41,768 bases of DNA from DATBIS01 sp036556805 (GTDB taxonomy: Bacteria; Actinomycetota; UBA4738; HRBIN12). The notes beneath the pieces are model-generated. The model worked only from the letters and a program-made list of their open reading frames with translations, searched no databases and had not been told where the DNA came from. The stretch lies in NCBI GenBank assembly GCA_036556805.1, contig DATBIS010000066.1, positions 1 to 41,768 on the forward strand, given 5' to 3'. Shown here one piece after another: positions 22,868 to 30,917 of this stretch (position 1 is the first letter of the stretch; each line of letters starts with the position of its first letter). The position numbers were made by a program, and so were the translations under genes.

Positions 22868-25800
22868 GTGCGCTTCCAGGTGCTCGGCCCGATCGAGGCC
22901 GATGCCGGGAACGGCCCCATCGGGCTCGGTGGGCCGAAGCAGCGCGCCGTACTGGCGCACCTGCTCCTTCGGTCGAACCAGATGGTCCCGTCGGCGGTCC
23001 TGATCGAGGAGCTCTGGGGCGACGAACCGCCCGACTCCGCCAAGAACACGCTGCAGAGCTACGTGTCGCACCTCCGCAAGGCGCTGGGAGACGGTCGGAT
23101 CGAAGGGCGACCGCCCGGCTACGTGCTCATCGTCGAACGCGATGAACTCGATGCGGATCGGTTCGACGACCTGCTGCGCGACGCGCGCAAGGCGGTCGCG
23201 ATCGACGCGGCGACGGCGGTTCGGGTCTTCGACGAGGCGCTCGACCTCTGGCGTGGCCCGGCCTTCGCGGACCTCGCCGATGAGCCGTCGCTCGTGCCGG
23301 AGGCCGGCCGGCTCAACGAACTCCGCCTGAATGCGATGGAGGACCGCCTCGATGCGCTGCTCGCGAGCGGCGAGCACGCTCGCGTCGCCGGCGAGGCCCA
23401 GTCGATGATCGCGCACGACCCGCTCCGTGAGCGACTCTGGGGGCAGCTGATGCTCGCCCTCTATCGGGCCGGACGGCAGGCGGAGGCGCTCGCCGCCTTC
23501 CAGCGCGCCAGGGAGGTCCTCTCGGAGGAGTTGGGGGTCGATCCCTCACCCGAGCTCGTGCGATTGCACGAACGGGTGCTCCGACAGGACCCGGGACTCG
23601 ATCTGCGCGGGGAGCCCTTGCGCGGGTACCGGCTCCTCGAGAGGATCGACGACGGTCCACACGGCGTCGTGTACCGGGCGATCCAACCGCATGTGGGGCG
23701 CGACGTCGCCGTGAAGGTCCTGCACGCTCGACTCGCCGGTGATCCGGAGTTCGTTCGCCGGTTCGAGCCCGACGCCCAGGCGGTGGCGGCGCTCGAGCAC
23801 CCGCACATCGCCCCGATCCACGACTACTGGCGGGAGCCGGGCACGGCGTACGTCGTGGCTCGCTATCTCAGAGGCGGGAGCCTGGCGGCGCTGGAAGCAC
23901 GGGCCGAGCCCCCCGAGCCGGCGGCCGCCGCCCGGATGATCGAGCACGTGGCCTCCGCGCTCGCCTTCGCCCATCGCCAGGGCGTCGCGCACGGCAACGT
24001 GACGGCCACGAACGTGCTGTTCGACGAAGAGGGCAACGCCTACCTCTCCGACTTCGCGATCGGAGCGGCCCAGCCGCCACGCGAGCGCGACGACGTGAGC
24101 GCTCTCGCCGCCCTGGTGCGTGGCCTGTTCGGCGCCGGACTCCCGCACTCGTTGGTGGAACTCCTCGAGCGGGCGGAGGACGGGGACGGCTCGCTCGAAG
24201 CGGAGACGCTCGGGGCGGCCGTCCGTTCCGCCTTCGAACCGGATCGCGTTCCCCCTGTTCAGCACGACGCGCGGAACCCCTACAAGGGCTTGCGCGCGTT
24301 CTCCGAAGCGGACGCGTCCGATTTCTTCGGCCGCGAGGCGTTGACGGAACGCCTCGTTGCCGCCATGGGCGATTCGGGCCCCGGATCCCGCTTCCTCGCG
24401 GTGGTGGGACCGAGCGGAAGCGGGAAGTCTTCCGTCGTTCGCGCCGGCCTCGTGCCGAGACTTCGCGGCGGCGCCATCACGGGCTCGGACGCGTGGTTCG
24501 TTGCCGACATGCTCCCCGGCACGCATCCCATGGAGGAGCTCGAAGCCGCACTGCTTCGCACCGCCGTTCGTCCCGTTGCGAGGCTCCTGGACCGACTCGA
24601 GGGAAGCTCGCGGGGACTCCTCGAGGCCGTGGACCTCGTGGTCCCCGGCGAGGCCGAGCTCGTCCTCGTGGTCGACCAGTTCGAGGAGCTCTTCACGCTG
24701 ACCGAGGACCCGGCTGAGCGAGATCTCTTCATGGAGTCGCTGCGGGTGGCGATCACCGATCCCGCGAGTCGGCTGAGGGCGGTCGTCACGTTGCGCGCCG
24801 ACCTGTTCGACCGGCCGTTGATGCATCCGAGGTTCGCGGACCTCCTCGGTTCGCGCGCCGTGGTCGTGCCGCCGCTGACGCCGGACGAGTTGGAGAAGGC
24901 GATCGCCCGACCCGCCGCTGCCGTCGGCGTCCGGCCGGAGCCGGGACTCCTCGCCGAGATGGTCGCCGACGTCGCGAACCAGCCCGGCGCGCTTCCCCTC
25001 GTGCAGTACGCCCTCACCGAGCTCTTCGAACGGCGGGGAGACGAGGGCCGCTCGCTCACCCTCGCGGCCTATCGAGAGATCGGCGGCGTCACCGGGGCGC
25101 TCGCTGCCAGGGCCGAATACCTCTATCAAGGGTCGGGGTCGGAGGGGAAGCGCGCCACGAAACAGCTCTTCCTGCGGCTCGTGACGCTCGGGGAGGGCCG
25201 TCAGGACACCCGCCGACTCGTCACGCGTGAGGAGTTGGGCGCGCTGGACGTCGATCAGGACGACATGGAGCGCGTTCTCGACGCGTTCGGCCGCCATCGG
25301 TTGTTGACCTTCGACCGAGAGCCGACGACCCGCGACCCGACCGTCGAGATCGCACACGAGGCGCTCCTGCGAGAGTGGCCGCGGCTCCACCGATGGATCG
25401 ACGAGGCGCGCGACGACCTCCGGCGTTCGGGGCTCCTCTCGCGAGCGGCCGCCGAATGGCGCGGCGCAGAGCGAGATCCGAGCTTCCTGCTTCGCGGGGC
25501 ACGGCTCGACCAGTTGGAGATCTGGGCCGACGCGACGGACCTCGCGGTCGGCAGACAGGACCTCGAGTACCTGATGGCGAGCGTCGCGCAGCGAGACCGG
25601 GATGAGGCCGACGTTCGTGCGCGTCAGGAACACCAAGAGCGCCTGGAGCGGCGCTCGCGGTCACGGCTTCGGAAGCTCGTCGCCGTCCTCACCGTTGCGG
25701 CGCTCGTCGCAAGCGTGCTGACGCTGGTCGCGATCGATCAGCGAAAGGAAGCCGACCGCCAAACTCGGCTTGCGACGGTGCGAGAGCTCGCCGCGGCCGC

Positions 25801-28225
25801 GACCGCGAGCCTCGCCATCGACCCGGAACGGACCATCTTGCTGGCGCTCCAGTCGATCGACGCAGGCCTGCGAGACGGCGTCGTCCTGAAGGAGGCCGTT
25901 GAGGCCCTTCACGCAGGCATCCAGGAAGACCGCTTGCTGTACACGATCACGAACCCGTCGACCGGCAACGTCGCGTGGAGCCCGAACGGCAGCCTGATCG
26001 CAACCGGCGGGTCCGTGGGCGGCAACGCGGAGTCCGACGTGATGCTGTGGGATGCTCGAACCGGCGCCCTGGTCCGCCGACTTTCGGGCCACACGGGGGA
26101 CATCTCGAGCGTCAGCTTCAATCCCGACGGCTCCCTCCTCCTCACCACGGCAGACGACGGCAATGCGATCGTCTGGAAGACGCAGACCGGAACGCCAGTC
26201 TGGTCGGATCGAGGAAAGCCGGGGCCGGCCTCCTCGGGAACCTTCAGCGCCGATGGAAGGCTGCTGGCCCTGGGACGGGCCGACGGGGTCCACCTTCTCG
26301 AGACCAGCGACTGGCGGGAGGTTCGTACGTTCCCGACTGTCGTGCCTGTCACTCCGACGCTGAGCCTGCAGGGGAACCGGTTGTTCACCGGCTCCCAGGT
26401 GTTCGACGTCGCAACCGGCGACCACGTCATGAACCTTCCGTACGCGGCGGAGCTCGTCAGCCCGAACGGCCACCGCATCGCCGCGACGGCCTTCGACGAC
26501 GCCGTCCACATCCTCGACGCCGAGTCCCCCAGGCACCAAATCCTGAGCTTCCCGGTTCCCGGTGGTACCTACGGCCTCGCGTGGAGCCCCGATGGCACGC
26601 TGCTCGCCACCGGCGGGCCCGACGGCATCGCCCGGGTCTGGGAGGCGGACTCGGGCAAGCTGCTGTTCGACCTCGTGGGCCACACCGGGCTCGTCGGCAT
26701 GCTGGCCTTCAGTCCCGATGGGAATCGCCTGATCACCGGTGGCGGCGACGGCACGGCCAGGGTGTGGGACGTGAGCCGAGAGGGACCGGCCGAGTGGTTC
26801 ACCGACGCGGAGCCGTTCCTCAATAGCGTGAGCTATCGCCCGGATGGCTCGCTCCTCATGACGACGGGGTGGAACGGGGACGGGTTCGCGTGGACGTGGG
26901 ATCTCTCGACGGGCGAGAAGGTTCGAAGCTACCCCTTTGCCGAACAGGCCGCCTTCGCCAACGACGGGCAAACGCTCGTTTCGGGGCCGTTCGATCCGCG
27001 GATCCTCGACGTGTCGTCGGGGAAGGTGCTGCAGACGATGGTGGTCGATCCGAAGGACTTCGGACCCAACACGACCGCCTACAGCCTCGACGGATCGCTC
27101 GTCGCGGTGGGGAGCGTCGAGAACACGGTGACCGTGTGGAGCGCGTCCACGGGCGAGCTCACAAGGAAGCTCGGCGCGCCGGCAACCATTCCCGAGGACA
27201 GCAAGGACGTTGCCTTCAGCCCCGAGGGTGAGCTCGTGGCAACCATTGGAGGCAGGGCGACGCTCCGGGTCTGGGACGTAGCTTCCGGTGCTCCCGTCTT
27301 CGACGGCCAGGCGAACTCCGGACAGGGTAGGGCCCTTGCCTTCAGCCCGAACGGAACGATGCTCGCCACCGCCGGGACGGATGGGACCATCGTCTGGAGC
27401 GTTCCCTCGTTCAAGCGGATCACCACACTCGGTGCGGGAGGCGGAACCAACGACATCTCGTTCAGCGCCGATGGACGATCCCTGGCCACCGTCGGCGATC
27501 AGGGAACGACGAGAATCTGGTCGACATCGACCTGGGAAGAAACCCTCGTGCTCGCCGACGTCGGGGAATCCTTGACCGGAGTGGCCCTTTCCCCGGATGG
27601 GAGCACCCTGGCCACCATCGGCAAGCAATCGACGACCAGCACCAGCGTCTCCGACATCCTCCACGTGTACGCGCTTCGGCTGGACGATCTCATCGGGTTC
27701 GCGGAGCGGAGCCTGAGCCGCGGTTTCACGCGAGCCGAATGCCGTCAGTTTCTTCACGTCGACGCGTGTCCGGTCGCATCACCATCGCCGCGACCGAGCG
27801 GATCCCCGGAGCTGCCCGCCACTCCGATCCAAGGACCGGAGGGCATGTATTGGGCGACGGTCGCTCCCGACGACGTGCGAGGAGCGGGCTTCCCCGCACG
27901 AGAGAACGAGGACCTCGCCGGCGACTATTCGTTGAGCATCGTCGACGGTACCTTCCATCTGCGGTGGCACGGTTGGTACGACCGGAGCATCTCCGGCACA
28001 TATGCGATCTCGGGCGACCGCATTACGTTCAAGGACGAGACCGATCCCTGGTGCACCGGACGATCGATCGAGGGTCGGTGGACCCTCGACGGCATGAGCC
28101 TGTCGATCTCGAACATCGAGGCAACCGATACCCCCACGTGCGACCACGAAAGCGACCATGCAACCGCCGACTTGATCTTTGGAGGTCCGTGGGCACGACT
28201 CGGGAGGATCGCCTTCGGAGGGTGA
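22868..28225 (+). CDS. BTAD regulator-pseudokinase-nSTAND NTPase-WD40 membrane protein
   Basis: This 1785-residue protein joins five modules. Residues 1-95 are an OmpR-type winged helix (VLIEELWGDEPPDSAKNTLQ), and 95-240 are the bacterial transcriptional activator domain. Residues 252-420 are a kinase-like domain that is almost surely dead: HRD is H375-G-N, DFG is D395-F-A and the ATP loop is degenerate, though Lys283 remains. From 469, NPYKGLRAF and GPSGSGKSS (Lys520) with VDQFEELF define an nSTAND1 NTPase. A membrane helix (about 936-956) precedes about a dozen WD40 repeats (1020-1630, SPDG-LATGG-DG-ARVWD pattern). The last 145 residues are unrecognised. It is probably a membrane-bound transcription factor sensing outside signals through WD40 propellers. 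GTG 22868 was preferred to ATG 22808. Confidence 0.92.
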   Translation: MRFQVLGPIEADAGNGPIGLGGPKQRAVLAHLLLRSNQMVPSAVLIEELWGDEPPDSAKNTLQSYVSHLRKALGDGRIEGRPPGYVLIVERDELDADRFDDLLRDARKAVAIDAATAVRVFDEALDLWRGPAFADLADEPSLVPEAGRLNELRLNAMEDRLDALLASGEHARVAGEAQSMIAHDPLRERLWGQLMLALYRAGRQAEALAAFQRAREVLSEELGVDPSPELVRLHERVLRQDPGLDLRGEPLRGYRLLERIDDGPHGVVYRAIQPHVGRDVAVKVLHARLAGDPEFVRRFEPDAQAVAALEHPHIAPIHDYWREPGTAYVVARYLRGGSLAALEARAEPPEPAAAARMIEHVASALAFAHRQGVAHGNVTATNVLFDEEGNAYLSDFAIGAAQPPRERDDVSALAALVRGLFGAGLPHSLVELLERAEDGDGSLEAETLGAAVRSAFEPDRVPPVQHDARNPYKGLRAFSEADASDFFGREALTERLVAAMGDSGPGSRFLAVVGPSGSGKSSVVRAGLVPRLRGGAITGSDAWFVADMLPGTHPMEELEAALLRTAVRPVARLLDRLEGSSRGLLEAVDLVVPGEAELVLVVDQFEELFTLTEDPAERDLFMESLRVAITDPASRLRAVVTLRADLFDRPLMHPRFADLLGSRAVVVPPLTPDELEKAIARPAAAVGVRPEPGLLAEMVADVANQPGALPLVQYALTELFERRGDEGRSLTLAAYREIGGVTGALAARAEYLYQGSGSEGKRATKQLFLRLVTLGEGRQDTRRLVTREELGALDVDQDDMERVLDAFGRHRLLTFDREPTTRDPTVEIAHEALLREWPRLHRWIDEARDDLRRSGLLSRAAAEWRGAERDPSFLLRGARLDQLEIWADATDLAVGRQDLEYLMASVAQRDRDEADVRARQEHQERLERRSRSRLRKLVAVLTVAALVASVLTLVAIDQRKEADRQTRLATVRELAAAATASLAIDPERTILLALQSIDAGLRDGVVLKEAVEALHAGIQEDRLLYTITNPSTGNVAWSPNGSLIATGGSVGGNAESDVMLWDARTGALVRRLSGHTGDISSVSFNPDGSLLLTTADDGNAIVWKTQTGTPVWSDRGKPGPASSGTFSADGRLLALGRADGVHLLETSDWREVRTFPTVVPVTPTLSLQGNRLFTGSQVFDVATGDHVMNLPYAAELVSPNGHRIAATAFDDAVHILDAESPRHQILSFPVPGGTYGLAWSPDGTLLATGGPDGIARVWEADSGKLLFDLVGHTGLVGMLAFSPDGNRLITGGGDGTARVWDVSREGPAEWFTDAEPFLNSVSYRPDGSLLMTTGWNGDGFAWTWDLSTGEKVRSYPFAEQAAFANDGQTLVSGPFDPRILDVSSGKVLQTMVVDPKDFGPNTTAYSLDGSLVAVGSVENTVTVWSASTGELTRKLGAPATIPEDSKDVAFSPEGELVATIGGRATLRVWDVASGAPVFDGQANSGQGRALAFSPNGTMLATAGTDGTIVWSVPSFKRITTLGAGGGTNDISFSADGRSLATVGDQGTTRIWSTSTWEETLVLADVGESLTGVALSPDGSTLATIGKQSTTSTSVSDILHVYALRLDDLIGFAERSLSRGFTRAECRQFLHVDACPVASPSPRPSGSPELPATPIQGPEGMYWATVAPDDVRGAGFPARENEDLAGDYSLSIVDGTFHLRWHGWYDRSISGTYAISGDRITFKDETDPWCTGRSIEGRWTLDGMSLSISNIEATDTPTCDHESDHATADLIFGGPWARLGRIAFGG

Positions 28226-28238
28226 CCATCACTTCGGG

Positions 28239-28331
28239 TGGCGGAGACGACAGGATTCGAACCTGTGAGGGAGCTCAACACCCCCTAACCGCTTAGCAGG
28301 CGGCTGCTTTCGGCCACTCAGCCACGTCTCC
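28239..28331 (-). tRNA. tRNA-Ser (anticodon GCT)
   Basis: GGAGACG (5' end at 28331) pairs with CGTCTCC (28243-28249), followed by discriminator G and an encoded CCA (28239-28241). The anticodon arm GCCGC-CTGCTAA-GCGGT gives GCT, and a long variable arm marks a class II serine tRNA. The T arm has GGTTCGAATCC. It reads AGC and AGU. It converges on the BTAD-STAND gene, whose stop is 14 bases away. Confidence 0.96.
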
Positions 28332-28337
28332 GGAGCG

Positions 28338-28343
28338 ATTCTA
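28338..28343 (-). promoter_or_regulatory. -10 element (TAGAAT) for tRNA-Ser(GCT)
   Basis: TAGAAT on the minus strand ends six bases before the mature tRNA 5' end, so the primary transcript could begin at the mature end. Confidence 0.45.
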
Positions 28344-28358
28344 GCGGCCGACCACCAG

Positions 28359-28364
28359 TAGGCT
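28359..28364 (+). promoter_or_regulatory. -10 element (TAGGCT) for the FAD oxidoreductase
   Basis: TAGGCT ends six bases before the ATG at 28371 in the 39-base gap to the divergent tRNA gene, fitting a leaderless message. Confidence 0.45.
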
Positions 28365-28370
28365 CCCGGC

Positions 28371-29528
28371 ATGCCGGACGTCGTGATCGTCGGGGGCGGG
28401 ATCATCGGCGCGGCGTCCGCCTACGAGCTCACGCGCCGCGGGGTGAGCGTGACCCTCTTCGAGCGCGCCGAGCTCGCCGCGGGCGCCTCGGGACGGAACC
28501 AGGGCTGGTTTGTGCTCTCCTCGGACGAACACCTCGGGCCGATGAGCCGCGCGAGTGTGCCGGTCTACGAGGAGATCGTCGACACCTCGCCCGTCACGGT
28601 GCGGTTCGACCGCGAGGCGGTCGGGCACCTGCTCATCGCGCGCGACCCGGCCGGCATCGAGATGGCTCGGGAGCACGCGACGCAATGGGCGGCGACGGGC
28701 GTGCATGCCGAACGGCTCGACGCGGCGGAACTCCGCGAGGCTGAGCCGGCGCTCGCTTCGAGCATCATCGAGGCGTGGCTGCTGGACCAGGGACGACGAA
28801 TCGACCCCGCTGCGCTCACGGTGGCGCTGGCCTTGCGCGCGCGAGAGCAGGGCGCGGACCTCAGGACCCACGTGAACGTTCGAGCACTGATCGAGTCCGC
28901 GAGCCGCGTGACGGGTGTCGTGACCGACGACGGCTTGGTGGCGGCCGACGTCGTCGTGCTCGCGGCCGGTCCGTGGTCGGCGGCCTTCACCCGGCCTCTC
29001 GGCTTGCCTCTACCGGTCAACGGCGCGCGCGGCTGGATCGTTGAGCTCTCCGCCGAACCCGGGACGATCCGGCACCACATCGAGGAGGAGGACGGCACCT
29101 GGGACGAGGAGCATGCGGTTCCCACCGCCGCCCACCTCGCGTCGGGCTTCCCCCGTGAGCCGGCCGTGTCGGCACTGCTCCACCAGTCCCACGATGATGC
29201 CATCGTCTGCGGTGCTTCCCATCACCCGGCCCTTCGCGCCGAGCCCGAGGACGTCGGGGCGCCGGCCCGGATCGTGGAGCGCGCGATCAGCGTCGCGCCC
29301 CCGCTCGCCGACCTCGAGGTGCGCGGGATCCGCTGGGGGATCCGCCCGATGTCGCCCGACGGCCGGCCGATCGTCGGATGGCTCGCGGACGGGCTGCTTG
29401 CGGCCACCGGGCACGGCCCGGAGGGCATCCTGCTCGGCGGCGGCACGGCCGCGCTGGTCGCGTCGCTCGTCACCGGCGACGACCCGCCGTTCCCGGCGGG
29501 CGCGTTCGACCCGAAGCGTTTCGGCTAG
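28371..29528 (+). CDS. FAD-dependent oxidoreductase of the D-amino-acid-oxidase (DadA-like) family
   Basis: The 385-residue protein has the dinucleotide-binding start VVIVGGGIIGAASAYELTRRG and the acidic strand end LFERAELAAGASGRNQGW, where FAD binds. It also has the DAO-family middle segment LAAGPWSAAFTRPLGLPLPV and the C-terminal flavin-binding GIRPMSPDGRPIVG and GHGPEGILLGGGTA. These enzymes oxidise amino acids or secondary amines to imines. The substrate is not obvious, and no partner subunits or amino-acid transporters are nearby. The -10 element six bases before the ATG suggests its own leaderless transcript. Downstream are a decayed VOC fragment and the hem operon. Confidence 0.92.
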   Translation: MPDVVIVGGGIIGAASAYELTRRGVSVTLFERAELAAGASGRNQGWFVLSSDEHLGPMSRASVPVYEEIVDTSPVTVRFDREAVGHLLIARDPAGIEMAREHATQWAATGVHAERLDAAELREAEPALASSIIEAWLLDQGRRIDPAALTVALALRAREQGADLRTHVNVRALIESASRVTGVVTDDGLVAADVVVLAAGPWSAAFTRPLGLPLPVNGARGWIVELSAEPGTIRHHIEEEDGTWDEEHAVPTAAHLASGFPREPAVSALLHQSHDDAIVCGASHHPALRAEPEDVGAPARIVERAISVAPPLADLEVRGIRWGIRPMSPDGRPIVGWLADGLLAATGHGPEGILLGGGTAALVASLVTGDDPPFPAGAFDPKRFG

Positions 29529-29532
29529 CCGC

Positions 29533-29631
29533 TCACCGCACGCAAAACTCGTTGCCCTCGGGGTCGCGCATGACGACCCAGTGCTCGCCGTTCTCCTCCA
29601 TGTCGCGGAAGATCGACGCGCCGGCAGCCCG
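29533..29631 (-). pseudogene. Remnant of a VOC (glyoxalase-like) gene
   Basis: Thirty-two codons ending in a TGA encode ASIFRDMEENGEHWVVMRDP followed by EGNEFCVR, the last two strands of a VOC domain like those at 248-628 and 40110-40460. The frame is closed directly upstream by TAG and the rest of the domain is missing; instead the hemA start follows. The fragment therefore looks like the decayed tail of a third VOC paralogue, now serving only as the hemA leader region. Confidence 0.75.
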
Positions 29632-29632
29632 C

Positions 29633-29638
29633 TAGGAT
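29633..29638 (+). promoter_or_regulatory. -10 element (TAGGAT) for the hem operon
   Basis: TAGGAT ends ten bases before the ATG at 29649. The start site would give a leader of about three bases. The -35 region would fall inside the VOC remnant. Confidence 0.35.
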
Positions 29639-29648
29639 GTGCCTGCCC

Positions 29649-30917
29649 ATGGCCATCCTCTGCCTCGGCGTCTCGTTCCGTCGCGCGCCGTTCGACCTGC
29701 TGGAACGGCTCACGCTCGCCGACGACGACCTCCACAAGGCCTATCTGCGGGCGCTCGACGCGGACGCGATCGAGGAGGCCGTGATCCTCTCGACCTGCAA
29801 CCGGGTCGAGGTCTACGCGAACGTCCCCGCCTACCATGCGGGGTTCCTCGCGCTCAAGCGCGTGCTCGCGGAGTCCGGCGATGTCGCGGTCGAGGAGCTC
29901 GCGGAGCCTCTGTATTCCCACTACGAGCACGACGCCGCCGACCATCTTTTCGCGGTGGCCGCCGGGCTCGATTCGATGGTGCTCGGCGAGACCCAGATCG
30001 CCTCCCAGGTGCGCGAGGCCGCGAAGCGTTCGGAGGCCGAGGGGGCGTCGGGGCCGCGGCTGAAGGCACTGTTCCACGCGGCGAACCGTGCGGGACGACG
30101 CGTGCGAGCCGAGACCTCGCTCGGCGTGGCGCCGGATGCGTTCGTGGCGCTGGGCGCCGATCTCGCCGCCGATGAACTCGGTTCGCTCGAAGGCGCGAAC
30201 GTCGTCGTGGTCGGAGCCGGGCAGATGGCCTCGCTCGCCGTACGCCATTTCCGTGCACGAGGAGTGGGCCGCGTGCGGATCCTGAACCGATCGCCCGAGC
30301 GCGCCCGTGCGCTCGCGATGCGATCGGACGGCGCCGAGCACGGCCCCCTCGACGGCCTGCGCGACGCGCTCGACGAAGCGGACCTCGTCGTGTCGGCCAC
30401 GGGCGCGGCCGGCACCGTGATCCCGGAGAAGATCGTTCGGCTCGCGCTCGCCTCGCGGGAGCGGCCCCTCGTGCTGCTCGACCTCGCGGTCCCGCACGAC
30501 GTGGACCCCGACGTGGTGAAGCTCGAGGGCGCGCGGCTGATCGACGTCGTGACCCTTCGCGGGAGGATCGCCGAGCACGACGAGGAGACGGCGTCGGGGA
30601 TCGCGCGCGCACACGAGATCGTGGGCGAGGAAGTTCGTCGATGGGTACGTCGCAAGCGCGCCGACGCGCTCGCGCCGCTCATCACCGCCATCCGCACGCG
30701 CGGCGACGAGGTCGTGCGCGCGGAGCTCGAGCGGAGCGCTCCCCGGCTCGCGGACCTCACGCCCGACGAGCGGACGGCCGTCGAGGCGATGGCGCGCGCC
30801 ATCGTCGCGAAGCTCCTGCACGACCCGATCGTCGCGTTGAAAGAACGTGCGGAGTCCGGTCCCGAGCACGCGCGCCTGCTGGCGGAGCTGCTCGGGATCG
30901 ACCCCGCGAGCGAGTGA
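29649..30917 (+). CDS. hemA: Glutamyl-tRNA reductase
   Basis: HemA reduces glutamyl-tRNA to glutamate-1-semialdehyde, the first committed step of the C5 heme route. The 422-residue protein has the catalytic cysteine in STCNRVEVY (Cys50), HLFAVAAGLDSMVLGETQI, the NADPH domain beginning NVVVVGAGQMA near residue 182, and the C-terminal dimerisation helices. Length is typical. ATG 29649 gives the family N-terminus MAILCLGVSFRRAP; an ATG at 29637 would add MCLP. It is the first of four genes (hemA, hemC, hemD, hemB) joined by four-base overlaps. Heme feedback usually acts on the N-terminus of this protein. Confidence 0.97.
   Translation: MAILCLGVSFRRAPFDLLERLTLADDDLHKAYLRALDADAIEEAVILSTCNRVEVYANVPAYHAGFLALKRVLAESGDVAVEELAEPLYSHYEHDAADHLFAVAAGLDSMVLGETQIASQVREAAKRSEAEGASGPRLKALFHAANRAGRRVRAETSLGVAPDAFVALGADLAADELGSLEGANVVVVGAGQMASLAVRHFRARGVGRVRILNRSPERARALAMRSDGAEHGPLDGLRDALDEADLVVSATGAAGTVIPEKIVRLALASRERPLVLLDLAVPHDVDPDVVKLEGARLIDVVTLRGRIAEHDEETASGIARAHEIVGEEVRRWVRRKRADALAPLITAIRTRGDEVVRAELERSAPRLADLTPDERTAVEAMARAIVAKLLHDPIVALKERAESGPEHARLLAELLGIDPASE

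Noticed and set aside
25661..27757. Long minus-strand open frame (698 codons) opposite the WD40 region, and similar ones at 23546-25636 and 2614-3879
   Set aside because: They are mirror frames of high-GC coding DNA, with Arg/Gly/Ala-rich sequences and no recognisable domains.
15318..28225. Anti-phage defence island (STAND NTPase as an Avs-like protein)
   Set aside because: The nSTAND protein has a DNA-binding activator end and a membrane helix with WD40 repeats, no nuclease or other killing domain, and the neighbours are receptor-type signalling genes rather than defence genes.
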